From Deltaproteobacteria bacterium (GTDB taxonomy: Bacteria; Myxococcota_A; Polyangia; Polyangiales; Ga0077539), in NCBI GenBank assembly GCA_030694465.1, contig JAUXYJ010000030.1, positions 1 through 36,749 of the forward strand: DNA of 36,749 nucleotides, written 5' to 3'. Positions 10,135-18,544 of the stretch are shown one piece after another. The notes under the pieces are model-generated. The model had not been told where the DNA came from and made no database searches. It saw only the letters and a list, made by a program, of their open reading frames with translations. Within the stretch, counting starts at the first letter, position 1. Each line of letters starts with the position of its first letter. Made by a program: the position numbers and the translations under genes.

Positions 10135-11126
10135 GCCGCAAGCGAATCCTCTCGGGCATGCAGCCTACGGGCGAATTACACCTCGGAAACTATCTCGGAG
10201 CGCTCGCCAATTGGGTGCGCTTGCAAGACGAATACGAGGGATTTTTCTGCATCGTCGATCAGCACGCGATCACGGTGGACTACGACCCACGCGTGATGCC
10301 TTCGCGTGTGCTGGACATGGCCATCGCGTACCTCGCCGCGGGGATTGATCCGACGCGCTCGGTGGTGTTTGTGCAGAGCGCGGTCCCTGAGCACACCGAG
10401 CTCGCGTGGTACCTCTCGACGGTCACGCAGTACGGAGAGCTGGGGCGGATGACCCAGTTTAAGGACAAGAGCGATCAGCACCAAGACAACGTCAACGCGG
10501 GGTTGTTTACCTACCCGGTGTTGATGGCCGCGGACATCTTGCTCTACCGCGCGACGCACGTGCCGGTGGGTGATGATCAGACGCAGCATCTTGAGCTCAC
10601 GCGCAACGTCGCGCATCGGTTTAACACGCGATTTGGCAAGCCACTGTTTGCGCTTCCGCAGCCCGTCTACTCAAACACTCCGAGGATTATGGGGCTCGAT
10701 GGGCTGCGCAAAATGTCGAAGAGCCTAGGCAATCACATCGCCATGCTCGAAGAGCCCAAGCCGCTGTGGAAGAAGCTCGCGTCGGCGTACACCGACCCGC
10801 AGCGCACGGTGCTCGAGGAGCCTGGTCGTCCCGAGATTTGCAACGTGTACCGTATGCACACGGCGCTCACTTCGGCTGAGAAAATCCCCGAGATTGAGCG
10901 CCAGTGTCGCGAGGCTTCGTGGGGCTGTGGGCACTGCAAGAAGGAGCTGCAGAGCTCGCTTGAGGCCACGCTGGGGCCCATTCGTGAGCGCGCGAGGGCT
11001 CTTCGCGCGGACGTGGGTCAAGTGCACGAGATCCTCGCGGACGGCAACGCGCGTGCGCGGCGTGAAGCGCAGAGCACACTCGAAGAAGTGCGCGCGCTGA
11101 TGGGCATGACCGGCGGCGCCAAGTGA
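10131..11126 (+). CDS. trpS: Tryptophanyl-tRNA synthetase
   Basis: A 331-residue class I aminoacyl-tRNA synthetase that charges tRNA-Trp. The HIGH-type signature is TGELHLGN (13-20). MAADILLYRATHVPVGDDQTQHLEL (132-156) is the typical tryptophan-pocket and dimer region, and KMSKS is at 194-198. A CGHC pair near the C-terminal third (GCGHCKKEL) resembles the Cys-rich insert of some bacterial TrpRS. Length is normal for bacterial enzymes (about 325-340). It is the middle gene of three that overlap by 4 bp or less: ATGA with the barrel-like gene upstream, GTGA with the lipoprotein downstream. All are therefore probably translated from one mRNA. Confidence 0.97.
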   Translation: MSRKRILSGMQPTGELHLGNYLGALANWVRLQDEYEGFFCIVDQHAITVDYDPRVMPSRVLDMAIAYLAAGIDPTRSVVFVQSAVPEHTELAWYLSTVTQYGELGRMTQFKDKSDQHQDNVNAGLFTYPVLMAADILLYRATHVPVGDDQTQHLELTRNVAHRFNTRFGKPLFALPQPVYSNTPRIMGLDGLRKMSKSLGNHIAMLEEPKPLWKKLASAYTDPQRTVLEEPGRPEICNVYRMHTALTSAEKIPEIERQCREASWGCGHCKKELQSSLEATLGPIRERARALRADVGQVHEILADGNARARREAQSTLEEVRALMGMTGGAK

Positions 11127-11602
11127 GAAGCCTCGGTCGCACAGTTGCCTGCTATTTTACTGTGTGGCTCGCGGTTTCGGTGCAGCTCTTGGCGTGCCGT
11201 GGCGGTGACGATGGACCCGAAGAGGCGCTCGCGACCTGGGTCGCTGCGATGAACGCCACGCGCAGCAACCCTGACGCGCGCGCACAGGCGTTTGCGCTGT
11301 TGTCTTTGCGTGCACAGCAGAACCTCCGGCAACGCGCGCAGACCGCGGCGCAGCTCTCGGGGCGAGAGATTAAGCCTTGGGAAATGCTGGCTCCTGGGCG
11401 CTTTGCGTTGCGCTTTGCGTTTGACCGCGGGCGCCTGCGGACGCGTCTTGAGGGCGACCGCGCGACGGTGACTGCGCGGGGGACCCACGCCGAGGTCGCC
11501 GAGGTCCCGATGGTTCGCGAAGAGGGTCGCTGGCGTGTCGCATTGGTGTTGCCCGAACCCCAGGGGCCGCAGCAGCTACGCGAGTCAACGACCGCGCGAT
11601 AG
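11123..11602 (+). CDS. Small lipoprotein of unknown function
   Basis: A 159-residue protein starting at a GTG that overlaps the trpS stop (GTGA, 11123-11126). Residues 1-25 are a lipoprotein signal peptide with the lipobox LLAC and the acylated Cys25. The mature part begins RGGDDGPEEALATWVAAMNA. Together with the strand-rich C-terminal half ending EEGRWRVALVLPEP, this resembles the NTF2-like or DUF4878-type pattern in which a short helix is followed by a curved sheet. That assignment is tentative. The likely location is the cell envelope. It is the last gene of the barrel-trpS-lipoprotein run. Confidence 0.7.
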   Translation: MRSLGRTVACYFTVWLAVSVQLLACRGGDDGPEEALATWVAAMNATRSNPDARAQAFALLSLRAQQNLRQRAQTAAQLSGREIKPWEMLAPGRFALRFAFDRGRLRTRLEGDRATVTARGTHAEVAEVPMVREEGRWRVALVLPEPQGPQQLRESTTAR

Positions 11603-11625
11603 ATGTGACATAACCGAATAAATTC

Positions 11626-11806
11626 GCCGGGATTTTGCCTGCATGTGTGCCTTGGTGGCAGTGTCCCGGCACATCGCGTGAGCGACGGACAAACCACCGC
11701 AAAAAGGGGGGGTGTTGTCGCCGCGATGTGCTGCTCTGTGCAGTGGGCTCCCATGGCGTGGATCCGTTCGGGATCTTCGGTCTTGGGAGGCTCTGCGAGG
11801 GAGCAG
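11626..11806 (+). ncRNA. Candidate structured RNA or long leader upstream of the small protein gene
   Basis: The 249-bp gap 11603-11851 contains unusually long complementary arms. GCCGGGA (11626-11632) pairs with TCCCGGC (11664-11670). CGGCACATCGCG (11667-11678) pairs with CGCGATGTGCTG (11722-11733, one G-U), continued inwards after a 3-nt bulge by GCGAC (11682-11686) with GTCGC (11717-11721). CTGCTC (11731-11736) pairs with GAGCAG (11801-11806), enclosing GCTCCCA/TGGGAGGC and GATCC/GGATC. The first and second helices share bases 11667-11670, and the second and third share 11731-11733, so the structures would compete or stack. It could be a small RNA, a 5' leader switch for the gene at 11852 or a 6S-like RNA. 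No known family motif is recognised, and the strand is assumed. Confidence 0.35.
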
Positions 11807-11851
11807 TTTGCGTGATCGTTCATTGAGTTTGTGTGTGTGGAGGAGTGTCGG

Positions 11852-12046
11852 ATGGGAACGTTCTCGGGTGCCAAAGTTTTCACAGCAACGCGTGCAAAAG
11901 AGCGCGAAGATCTCGGGGATTCGATCACGCGTTGGCTTCGCGCCAACCCGTCGGTCCAGGTCGTCGACAAGATCGTGACCCAGTCGTCCGATCAAGAGTT
12001 TCACTGCTTGACCATCACGCTGTTCTTTCGCGACGTCGCGGCGTGA
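11852..12046 (+). CDS. Small cytoplasmic protein of unknown function (64 residues)
   Basis: The ATG at 11852 follows GGAGGAG (11839-11845) with six bases of spacing, a strong Shine-Dalgarno, so this short gene is likely real. The protein runs MGTFSGAKVFTATRAKERED, then a helix-like LGDSITRWLRANPSV and two strand-like segments VQVVDKIVTQSS and FHCLTITLFFR. It has no signal peptide. This helix-plus-strands layout is reminiscent of small proteins such as Bacillus Cse60, but similarity is only of pattern. It stands alone, downstream of the structured intergenic region and upstream of the OmpA-like gene. Confidence 0.7.
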   Translation: MGTFSGAKVFTATRAKEREDLGDSITRWLRANPSVQVVDKIVTQSSDQEFHCLTITLFFRDVAA

Positions 12047-12123
12047 GTCGCTTCAACGTGCCCCTCTGCGGCATGTGAGTTGGCATCGGCTTTGCTGTGT
12101 TCTTAGGGGCTCTAAGAGAACTC

Positions 12124-13620
12124 ATGCAAAGATCCATGGTTGTTATGCGACACTGCGGCGTGCTTCGAAGTCCGCGGCGGACGCTGTACACGCTCACGTT
12201 TCTGAGTGTTTTTTCGCTCGCCAACAGTGTGCATGCCCAGTGGTATTCGCGCCTCGCGCTGCACGGTGAGATCGGCGCAGTAGGGCATCTCGGCGTCTCG
12301 CAGCGGGAGGTGTTGTCGCAGACCGCTGGCGTCGCGGGCGCGGGGCGAGTCTCGCTGCAAATCATCGGTCCGCTTGCGCTGCAGATTGGCGCGGGGAGCC
12401 AGCATTTTCCCTCGCAACGTGGGGGCGGCCAGCTCACAACGGTGGGCGGTGGATTGCAGCTCAGCGGGCTCGTCGCGGGCTGGGTTCGGCCGTGGGGGGA
12501 TGCGCAGCTCAACGCGGCCTTCAGCGGCGGTCTCGTGCGCCCAAGCTTTGAAGTCGGCCTCGGCGTTGAGTTCAACGTGTTCTCGGCGCTGAGCGTGGGC
12601 CCCTATCTTCGCTACACCCACGTGGTCGCCAGCGAGAGCGAGCTCGGCGATGCGCTTTTACTGGGCGGCGGACTGCGGTTTTCTCTGCGAATTCCCGCGC
12701 AAAGTTCACCGTCTACGCCACAAGACGCAGACCTCGACGGGGTCGACGACGCGCACGATCAGTGCCCCGCTGAGCCCGCAGGGCCTACTCCCGACGCGCA
12801 GCGTGCGGGCTGCCCCGCCCAAGATCGCGACCACGATGGCACGCGCGATGACCTTGATCAGTGCCCCGAAGAGCCCGCAGGCGCGCACCCTGACCCGCAG
12901 CGCGCGGGGTGCCCGCTGCCCGACCGAGACCACGATGGATATCCTGATGCGAGCGATTTTTGCCCTGATTTGCCTGAGGGACGCGAGGGCGTACCCGATC
13001 GCCCAGGCTGCCCCGCAGTAGCGCGCGACACAGACGGCGACGGCGTGGCAGACAGCGAGGATCTCTGTCCTCGCGTGGCAGTGGGCCCCAGGCCCGATCC
13101 AACGCGCGCTGGGTGCCCGCAGTTGGCAGATCGTGATGGCGACAGTGTGGCGGACCTGGTGGACGCGTGCCCAGACGAAGTGGGCGTGCCCGGACGCAAC
13201 CCTCGGCGCAATGGATGCCCAAGGTCACGGCGGTTCTCTGTCGAGGGATCCGAAGACTGGGTGAGCGACCCAGTGTTTTTTACCGTGGGAAATCCCAGGG
13301 TGCAGACGCGATCGGTGCGCACCGTGCGGGCGGCTCTTCAGGCTCTCGGTGAGATGCCCCAGTTGCGACGGATTCGAGTCGAAGGGCACGCCGACGAGCG
13401 AGGCACTCCCGAGCGCAATATGGAGCTCTCGGTGGCGCGCGCGCGCAACGTGTATGACTGGCTTATCGCTCACGGAATCGACGCCGCGAGGCTCACGTTT
13501 GAGGGCCGTGGAGACCGCCAGCCGATGTTCAGAGATCACACCTCGGAGGCGTGGTCGATGAACCGCAGGGTCGAGTTTCACATCACAGAGTTCGCGGAGA
13601 CCCCTGCCCCACCGCGCTGA
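12124..13620 (+). CDS. OmpA-family outer membrane protein with thrombospondin type-3 repeats
   Basis: From the ATG at 12124 this is 498 residues. A signal peptide (TLYTLTFLSVFSLANSVHAQ) precedes an N-terminal beta-barrel-like part of about 170 residues (GAVGHLGVSQ to LLGGGLRFSLRIPAQ). Five calcium-binding TSP3-type repeats follow (DLDGVDDAHDQCP, DHDGTRDDLDQCP, DHDGYPDASDFCP, DTDGDGVADSEDLCP, DRDGDSVADLVDACP). The last 110 residues are an OmpA peptidoglycan-binding domain with VEGHADERGTPERNMELSVARA and NRRVEFHI. The protein should tether the outer membrane to peptidoglycan. An in-frame start at 12097 would only lengthen the cytoplasmic end of the signal. It converges with the Ser/Thr kinase gene, 8 bp between stops. 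Confidence 0.93.
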   Translation: MQRSMVVMRHCGVLRSPRRTLYTLTFLSVFSLANSVHAQWYSRLALHGEIGAVGHLGVSQREVLSQTAGVAGAGRVSLQIIGPLALQIGAGSQHFPSQRGGGQLTTVGGGLQLSGLVAGWVRPWGDAQLNAAFSGGLVRPSFEVGLGVEFNVFSALSVGPYLRYTHVVASESELGDALLLGGGLRFSLRIPAQSSPSTPQDADLDGVDDAHDQCPAEPAGPTPDAQRAGCPAQDRDHDGTRDDLDQCPEEPAGAHPDPQRAGCPLPDRDHDGYPDASDFCPDLPEGREGVPDRPGCPAVARDTDGDGVADSEDLCPRVAVGPRPDPTRAGCPQLADRDGDSVADLVDACPDEVGVPGRNPRRNGCPRSRRFSVEGSEDWVSDPVFFTVGNPRVQTRSVRTVRAALQALGEMPQLRRIRVEGHADERGTPERNMELSVARARNVYDWLIAHGIDAARLTFEGRGDRQPMFRDHTSEAWSMNRRVEFHITEFAETPAPPR

Positions 13621-13628
13621 GCGCGATG

Positions 13629-15377
13629 TTAATTGTGCCAGCGAATTCGCCGGACAATCGTCGCGCTTGAGCGCACATCAAGGACCAACACCTGCTCGTC
13701 GTCGCCGTCATCCGGGAGCAGCCGGAGCCGGTGTTGGCCCGGACTGAGCGGGAAGTCTACCAGCGGCGTGTGCCCCAGCCTCCGCGTGCCTTCGTAGACG
13801 CCCGCGCGCGGCGTTGAGCTCAGCGTGAGAAAGCCCGGACGAACGGGCGGAGACAGCCGAGGACGCGGAGCGATCGGTGTGCCCGCGTGTCCGGCATCGT
13901 GGGGCGCGGGGACGGGCGGCGTGGGGATGGGTGTGCGTGGAGGGGGGTGCTGCTCGAGGGTCACTAAGCTCACCGGGACGGTGTCCGGGGGAGCGGTCTC
14001 ATGTCGCAAATACCGTGTGATTACTTGTGGTTGCACGACCATCACGACCACGACCACGGCGAGCAGGGACAAGAGCGGGACGCCCACGACCATGGCCCAC
14101 ACCATGCTGCGCGAGGGGCCCTGCGAGGGCTGTGAGTGTCCGTGTCCCAGCTGTGATCCCGCGATCGAGAAGGGCTCGACGCGCTGGGGGGGTGAAGCTC
14201 CCTCCCCTGCGACCAAGGGCGCGGGGTTGAGATGATCTGACCGCACGGGGATGGGTCCCGAGCGCGTCTCGCTGTGGGTGCCTCCGCCTGCGTAGACGAG
14301 CGCGCTCTGGGTCTGAGAGTTTTCGGCAGGGACATAGGCCCCCGAGGTGTCTGCGGCGTGCGGATCTGTTGGCTTGGCGAGGATCGCGTTTCGCTCTGAG
14401 ATTTCAGCGGCGAACAGCGAGTCCATCCAGGACTGTACTTGCTCGGGGCCCGCAGAGACTCCGTGCTGTGCGAGCGCGGTCTCGAGGTCCGCGGCGAGCG
14501 CGAGCGCTGTCGCGTAGCGCTGGGTTCGATCGTGCGAGAGCGCCTTGGCGACGATCGCGTCAAAGCTCGGAGGCAGCCCCTTGCGGAGCGTAGAGGGCGC
14601 GACCGGACGCTCTTGCAGCACGGCGATGATTGTTGCGGCGTCCGAGTCGCGGCGAAACAACCGCTGGCCGGTGAGCGCCTCCCACAAGATCACCCCGAGG
14701 GCCCAGATGTCTGCGCGGCGATCGAGCTGACTTGCGAGGACCTGCTCGGGCGCCATGTAGGCAATTTTGCCTTTGATTTCACCTGTTTGCGTGAGCTCTG
14801 GGCGAGCCGATTCGCCGCGCGCGATGCCAAAATCGACGACCTTGGTCGAGCCTCCGTAGAGAACAAAAATGTTCTGCGGCGAGACGTCTCGGTGGACGAT
14901 CCCTGCGTTGCGACCGTCTTCGAGCTTGAGCTCATGGGCGGCGTGCAGCCCACGCGCGGCGTCTGCGAGCACGCGCACAATGATCGGGAGCGCGGCGCCT
15001 CCGCGGGACTTGCTGCGATGGAGCACGCGCGCGAGCGATTGCCCGTGCAGGTACTCCATCGTGAGATAATACGTGTGATCTTGCTGGCCAAAGTCGAAGA
15101 CCTGGCACACGTTGGGGTGATCGATTTGGGCCGCGAGCTTGGCCTCGTACATGAACATCTGGACGAACTTTGTGTTGTCCGCCAGGTGCGGGAGGATCAC
15201 CTTGATCGCGACCCACTTGCGAAACCCCGCGTCGCCAAGGTGCTCTGCAAGAAAGACCTCGGCCATCCCGCCGCTCGCCAATCGATAGCGCAGCACGTAG
15301 CGCCCAAAGCGGCGCCGCATGGCCACCATGGCGTGCGCGTCGGGTTCTGCCAAGCGCTGTGAGGGGTCTTCGGTCAT
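13629..15377 (-). CDS. Membrane-anchored Ser/Thr protein kinase with C-terminal PEGA-like domain
   Basis: A 582-residue eukaryotic-like kinase. The glycine-rich loop is YRLASGGMAEVFLAEH (32-47), the ATP lysine is K59 in VAIKV, and the catalytic loop is HRDVSPQN (162-169), the form common in myxobacteria. DFG is at 182-184 and MAPEQ is in the activation segment, so all catalytic residues are present. A low-complexity linker leads to one transmembrane helix at about 425-448 (MVWAMVVGVPLLSLLAVVVVV). The outside part is Pro-rich and ends in a PEGA-like sheet (GFLTLSSTPRAGVYEGTRRL through HRLRLLPDDGDDEQVLVLDV). The start codon is 21 bp after the stop of the Cys-rich lipoprotein gene, so the two are likely co-transcribed. 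The kinase may sense the envelope (inference). Confidence 0.93.
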   Translation of the reverse strand: MTEDPSQRLAEPDAHAMVAMRRRFGRYVLRYRLASGGMAEVFLAEHLGDAGFRKWVAIKVILPHLADNTKFVQMFMYEAKLAAQIDHPNVCQVFDFGQQDHTYYLTMEYLHGQSLARVLHRSKSRGGAALPIIVRVLADAARGLHAAHELKLEDGRNAGIVHRDVSPQNIFVLYGGSTKVVDFGIARGESARPELTQTGEIKGKIAYMAPEQVLASQLDRRADIWALGVILWEALTGQRLFRRDSDAATIIAVLQERPVAPSTLRKGLPPSFDAIVAKALSHDRTQRYATALALAADLETALAQHGVSAGPEQVQSWMDSLFAAEISERNAILAKPTDPHAADTSGAYVPAENSQTQSALVYAGGGTHSETRSGPIPVRSDHLNPAPLVAGEGASPPQRVEPFSIAGSQLGHGHSQPSQGPSRSMVWAMVVGVPLLSLLAVVVVVMVVQPQVITRYLRHETAPPDTVPVSLVTLEQHPPPRTPIPTPPVPAPHDAGHAGTPIAPRPRLSPPVRPGFLTLSSTPRAGVYEGTRRLGHTPLVDFPLSPGQHRLRLLPDDGDDEQVLVLDVRSSATIVRRIRWHN

Positions 15378-15398
15378 TGCGTAGCGCGCGATCGCAGC

Positions 15399-17921
15399 CT
15401 AGCAGAAGATCGTAAACTGACAGGCACCACTTACGCATTCGCCGGTCATTTGGCAGGGCGTACATGAAGGTGCGTTGCCTGCTGGATTGCAATTGGTCGG
15501 GCCTGCTGGACCACTTGGACACGCGGTAAGTCCGAGCACACACACGTTGCCGCCGGGATTGCACGCGTTGCCGACCACGCAAGGCGCCTGGCAGCCTCCT
15601 GCGCCGTTGCACACGTTGCCACCGCCACAGGCTGTGCCCGCGGGCTCGGGGGTCACCGCGCCGCACGCGCCGCCCAAGCAGGGGCCTCCTGGGCAGAGCT
15701 CGGGCGAGTAAAGGCAAGGGTCTGGTTGGCAGTCTCGGCCCGCGACGCAGGTGGTGCAACCAACGCAGCTGCCTGCGCCATCGCAAGCCTGTCCGGCGCC
15801 GCACGAGGTGCCTGCGGGATCGTTGCTTTCGAACGTGCACACGGGCATGGAGCACTGTGTCGCGCAGACTTCGGTGTTGCGTTGACACACCGGCGAGGGG
15901 CACAACGCGCCCCCCACACAGGGAGGCGGGCCACAGCTGCCCATGCCGTCACAGACGTTGGCACCACCGCACGCGGTGCCGCACGCGGTGTTGCTCAGCC
16001 CTTGGTCGCACACAGGGGTGCTCGGAGGGCCTGCGGTGCACGAGTTTGTTCCTACGCGGCAGCCGTTGTTGAGAGAGCAAGCTCCGCCCGGAGTGCACTG
16101 GGTCACACACGTCCCCGCGCCGTCGCAGAAGGCCACCCCCATGGAGGGACACGCGATGTTCGTGCCGGCGTTGCCGGTCATCGCGCATACGCCCGCGCCG
16201 AGCGGCCCAGCCGGGCACGTGTTGCTCCCTAGGACGCACACATTTCCGCCTGGATTGCAGGCCATTCCGATCATGCACGTAGGAGCCACACAGCTGCCGC
16301 TTCCGTTGCACACGTTGGTCCCACCACAGCTCGTGCCCACCATCGCGCTGCCGGTTGGGTTGCATGTCGGAGGGCCCCCGGGCCCCATCGGGCACAGCGT
16401 CGATCCTAGCGCACACACGTTGCCGCCTGGATTACAGGCCGCACCGACGGTGCACGTGACAGGACCACACGTCCCCGCGCCGTCGCACACGTTGGCGCCG
16501 CCACACGGGGTGCCCGCGCCAACGTTGCCAGTCATCGCGCATACGCCCGCGCCCAGCGGCCCAGCCGGGCACGTGTTGCTCCCTAGGACACACACATTTC
16601 CGCCTGGATTGCAGGCCATTCCGATCATGCACGTTGGCGCGACACAGCCGCCGGTGCCGTTGCACACGTTCATGCCTCCGCAGCTCGTGCCTGCTGCTTC
16701 GCTGCCTGTTGGGTTGCATGTCGGAGCGCCCGCGGGCCCCATAGGACAAAGCGTTGATCCAAGAGCGCACACATTTCCGCCCGGATTGCAGGGCATTCCG
16801 ACGGTGCACGTGGGCGCGATGCACATGCCCATGCCGTCGCAAATGTTCGTACCGCCACAGCCTGTCCCCGCCGCGACGTTGCCCATGGGCGCGCACGTGA
16901 CAGGCCCTAGCGGGCCCATCGGACAAGTGTCCTGGCCCATTCGACAGGCATTTCCCCCGGGAAGACACGCTCCGCCCGCGACGCACGTGGGCGCCACACA
17001 CAGGCCCATCCCGTCGCAAATGTTCGCGCCGCCACAGCCTGTGCCCGCCGCGACGTTGCCCATGGGCGTGCACGTCACAGGTCCACCTGCACCCATCGGG
17101 CAGCTGACAACGCCTCGTTGGCACATATTTCCCACGGGAGAACACGCTCCACCAGGGACGCACGTCGGTGCACCACAGCTGCCTGTCCCGTCGCACACGT
17201 TCGTGCCACCACACGCGACACCTGCCGACTCTGCGCCAGTGTCCGTGCAGACCGAAGCTCCCGCAGGGCCCGCAGGACACGACTCAAGACCTTGGCGGCA
17301 CGCGTTGCCCATAGGACGGCACGCGCGCCCGACAACACACGTGGGCATCGCACAGCGCCCTGCCGCGCAGAAGCCCGTTGCGCACACGGTCCCATCGAGC
17401 TTGGGCACAAAGGGCATTGCACACGTCGCGACGCCCCCGACGCAGCGCTGTACGCCCTGCTCACAGCCCTCTGCAGGGTTGTCACATGCGGCGCCGTCCA
17501 CGCAGGCCACGCACGCTCCGGCGGCCGAACAGAGCCCTCCTGCGCAGCTCGCTCCTGCCATCGCGGGGCCGGTGTCCACGCAGGTCACTACATCGCCGGG
17601 ACACTGTGTTTGGCCTAGTCGACAGGGCCCTGGGGTGCACATCCGCGTCGCGTCGGGAAGACATCGCGAGCCACACGCGAAGGTGCCCACTGCGCACACC
17701 ATCGCGTCGGTTGCGTCCATCGCGTCCATCGCGTCCATCGCGTCTGTGCGCTGTGCGTCGGTCGCGTCCATCGCGTCTGTCCGCTGTGCGTCGGTCGCGA
17801 GGTCGCTCATGGATTGGTCCGCGAGGGTCACATCCGCGCGTGGGGCGAGGACACCTTCGAGCCCGCAGCCATGGAGCGCGCACAACCAGAGAACCCAGAG
17901 CAGCAAGAGACGGGCGGGCAT
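15399..17921 (-). CDS. Cys-rich modular surface lipoprotein (11 repeats of about 59 residues)
   Basis: From the ATG at 17921 the protein has 840 residues. Its first 19 residues are a lipoprotein signal (hydrophobic LLLLWVLWLCALHGC, lipobox LHGC, Cys19). The upstream open frame to 18032 lacks a signal. A low-complexity Asp/Ala/Met linker (DATDAM) follows, then a short Cys-containing entry segment and about 11 modules of the form CxxGxxCxPGGNxCxxGxxxCPxGPxGxxxCxxxGNxxAGTxCGGxNxCDGxGxCxAPT. Each module carries about seven cysteines, suggesting disulfide-stapled modules on the cell surface. The last modules are more divergent. Such proteins are frequent in Polyangia, but their role is unknown. 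It precedes the Ser/Thr kinase in the same transcription unit. Confidence 0.88.
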   Translation of the reverse strand: MPARLLLLWVLWLCALHGCGLEGVLAPRADVTLADQSMSDLATDAQRTDAMDATDAQRTDAMDAMDAMDATDAMVCAVGTFACGSRCLPDATRMCTPGPCRLGQTQCPGDVVTCVDTGPAMAGASCAGGLCSAAGACVACVDGAACDNPAEGCEQGVQRCVGGVATCAMPFVPKLDGTVCATGFCAAGRCAMPTCVVGRACRPMGNACRQGLESCPAGPAGASVCTDTGAESAGVACGGTNVCDGTGSCGAPTCVPGGACSPVGNMCQRGVVSCPMGAGGPVTCTPMGNVAAGTGCGGANICDGMGLCVAPTCVAGGACLPGGNACRMGQDTCPMGPLGPVTCAPMGNVAAGTGCGGTNICDGMGMCIAPTCTVGMPCNPGGNVCALGSTLCPMGPAGAPTCNPTGSEAAGTSCGGMNVCNGTGGCVAPTCMIGMACNPGGNVCVLGSNTCPAGPLGAGVCAMTGNVGAGTPCGGANVCDGAGTCGPVTCTVGAACNPGGNVCALGSTLCPMGPGGPPTCNPTGSAMVGTSCGGTNVCNGSGSCVAPTCMIGMACNPGGNVCVLGSNTCPAGPLGAGVCAMTGNAGTNIACPSMGVAFCDGAGTCVTQCTPGGACSLNNGCRVGTNSCTAGPPSTPVCDQGLSNTACGTACGGANVCDGMGSCGPPPCVGGALCPSPVCQRNTEVCATQCSMPVCTFESNDPAGTSCGAGQACDGAGSCVGCTTCVAGRDCQPDPCLYSPELCPGGPCLGGACGAVTPEPAGTACGGGNVCNGAGGCQAPCVVGNACNPGGNVCVLGLTACPSGPAGPTNCNPAGNAPSCTPCQMTGECVSGACQFTIFC
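16130..16830 (-). repeat. Near-identical 354-bp two-module duplication inside the Cys-rich gene
   Basis: Within the Cys-rich gene, modules 4-5 (about 16480-16830) and 6-7 (about 16130-16480) are nearly the same at DNA level. For example, the stretches starting at 16171 and 16525 differ at only a few positions over more than 110 bases. The offset is 354 bp, twice the 177-bp module. The other modules are much less alike, so this pair was duplicated or homogenised recently. Confidence 0.85.
17703..17802 (-). repeat. 9-bp and 36-bp tandem repeats coding the Asp-Ala-Met linker
   Basis: The plus strand shows GCGTCCATC repeated several times, and a 36-bp unit (GCGTCCATCGCGTCTGT, then CGCTGTGCGTCGGTC) twice in succession. 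Read on the minus strand these encode the linker DATDAQRTDAMDATDAQRTD and DAMDAM. All unit lengths are multiples of three, so changes in copy number would keep the reading frame. Confidence 0.8.
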
Positions 17922-18047
17922 CGTGCACGGAGCATACCTCGGGGGAGAGAATCCGAACGAGGTTTGTACCGTAAAAACCCTCATGAAACCGATGCGCCAG
18001 AGTTGCTCAATGGTTGCGCAGCGTTCGCTCAATCGGGCAGCGTCTGC

Positions 18048-18311
18048 TCAACGAGTGCAGCCGTGCGAGCGCAAGAACGCTGTGCGAGCGCTGGCGTCCG
18101 AGAGCGCTGCGAACTCTGTCCGCGATTCGCGACGACACTGCATCGCGTGATCTTGGTCCCCGTGCGCGTGCTCTTCACACCAGTGCTCGACGTTGGCCAG
18201 ACACGCGTTCCATTCGGCCGCGTACTCGGCTGGGACGCTAGAGGTCTGCGTCGTCGCGCAGCCGACCAGGCCCAAGAAAGAGATCAGCAACCAGCTTGTT
18301 TTGTATGCCAT
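18048..18311 (-). CDS. Small Cys-containing lipoprotein of unknown function (87 residues)
   Basis: The ATG at 18311 gives a clean lipoprotein signal, MAYKTSWLLISFLGLVGC, with lipobox LVGC and Cys18. The open frame further upstream has no signal. The mature part (about 70 residues) contains EWNACLANVEHWCEEHAHGD, MQCRRE and the C-terminal SHGCTR. That makes four cysteines and several histidines, compatible with two disulfides or metal binding. The gene is about 126 bp upstream of the Cys-rich lipoprotein and on the same strand. No family is recognised. Confidence 0.65.
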   Translation of the reverse strand: MAYKTSWLLISFLGLVGCATTQTSSVPAEYAAEWNACLANVEHWCEEHAHGDQDHAMQCRRESRTEFAALSDASARTAFLRSHGCTR

Positions 18312-18544
18312 GGCGATCACTGTGGGGCATGCAGACGTAGGCGACAAGCAGACAGCTATTTTGGCAGTCAATTCCCAAGATAAAATCACAGCGACGATCT
18401 TGCGCAGAGCGCACATTCTTCGCGACACGAGGCACGCACGCAGCCTTTGCAGATCGCACCGGCATCGGTGACTGCGTCTGGATTTTTCAGATATCGCGAA
18501 GATGCAGTTTCGATTGGCCGCATTCTTTTTCAGCGAATACAACG

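Noticed and set aside
14439..15362. 307-codon open frame on the plus strand
   Set aside because: It is antisense to the kinase domain, whose catalytic residues are all intact on the minus strand.
15943..18150. 735-codon Pro/His/Thr-rich open frame on the plus strand
   Set aside because: It is antisense to the Cys-rich lipoprotein. Its periodic HTFPPGLQ pattern only mirrors the Cys modules.
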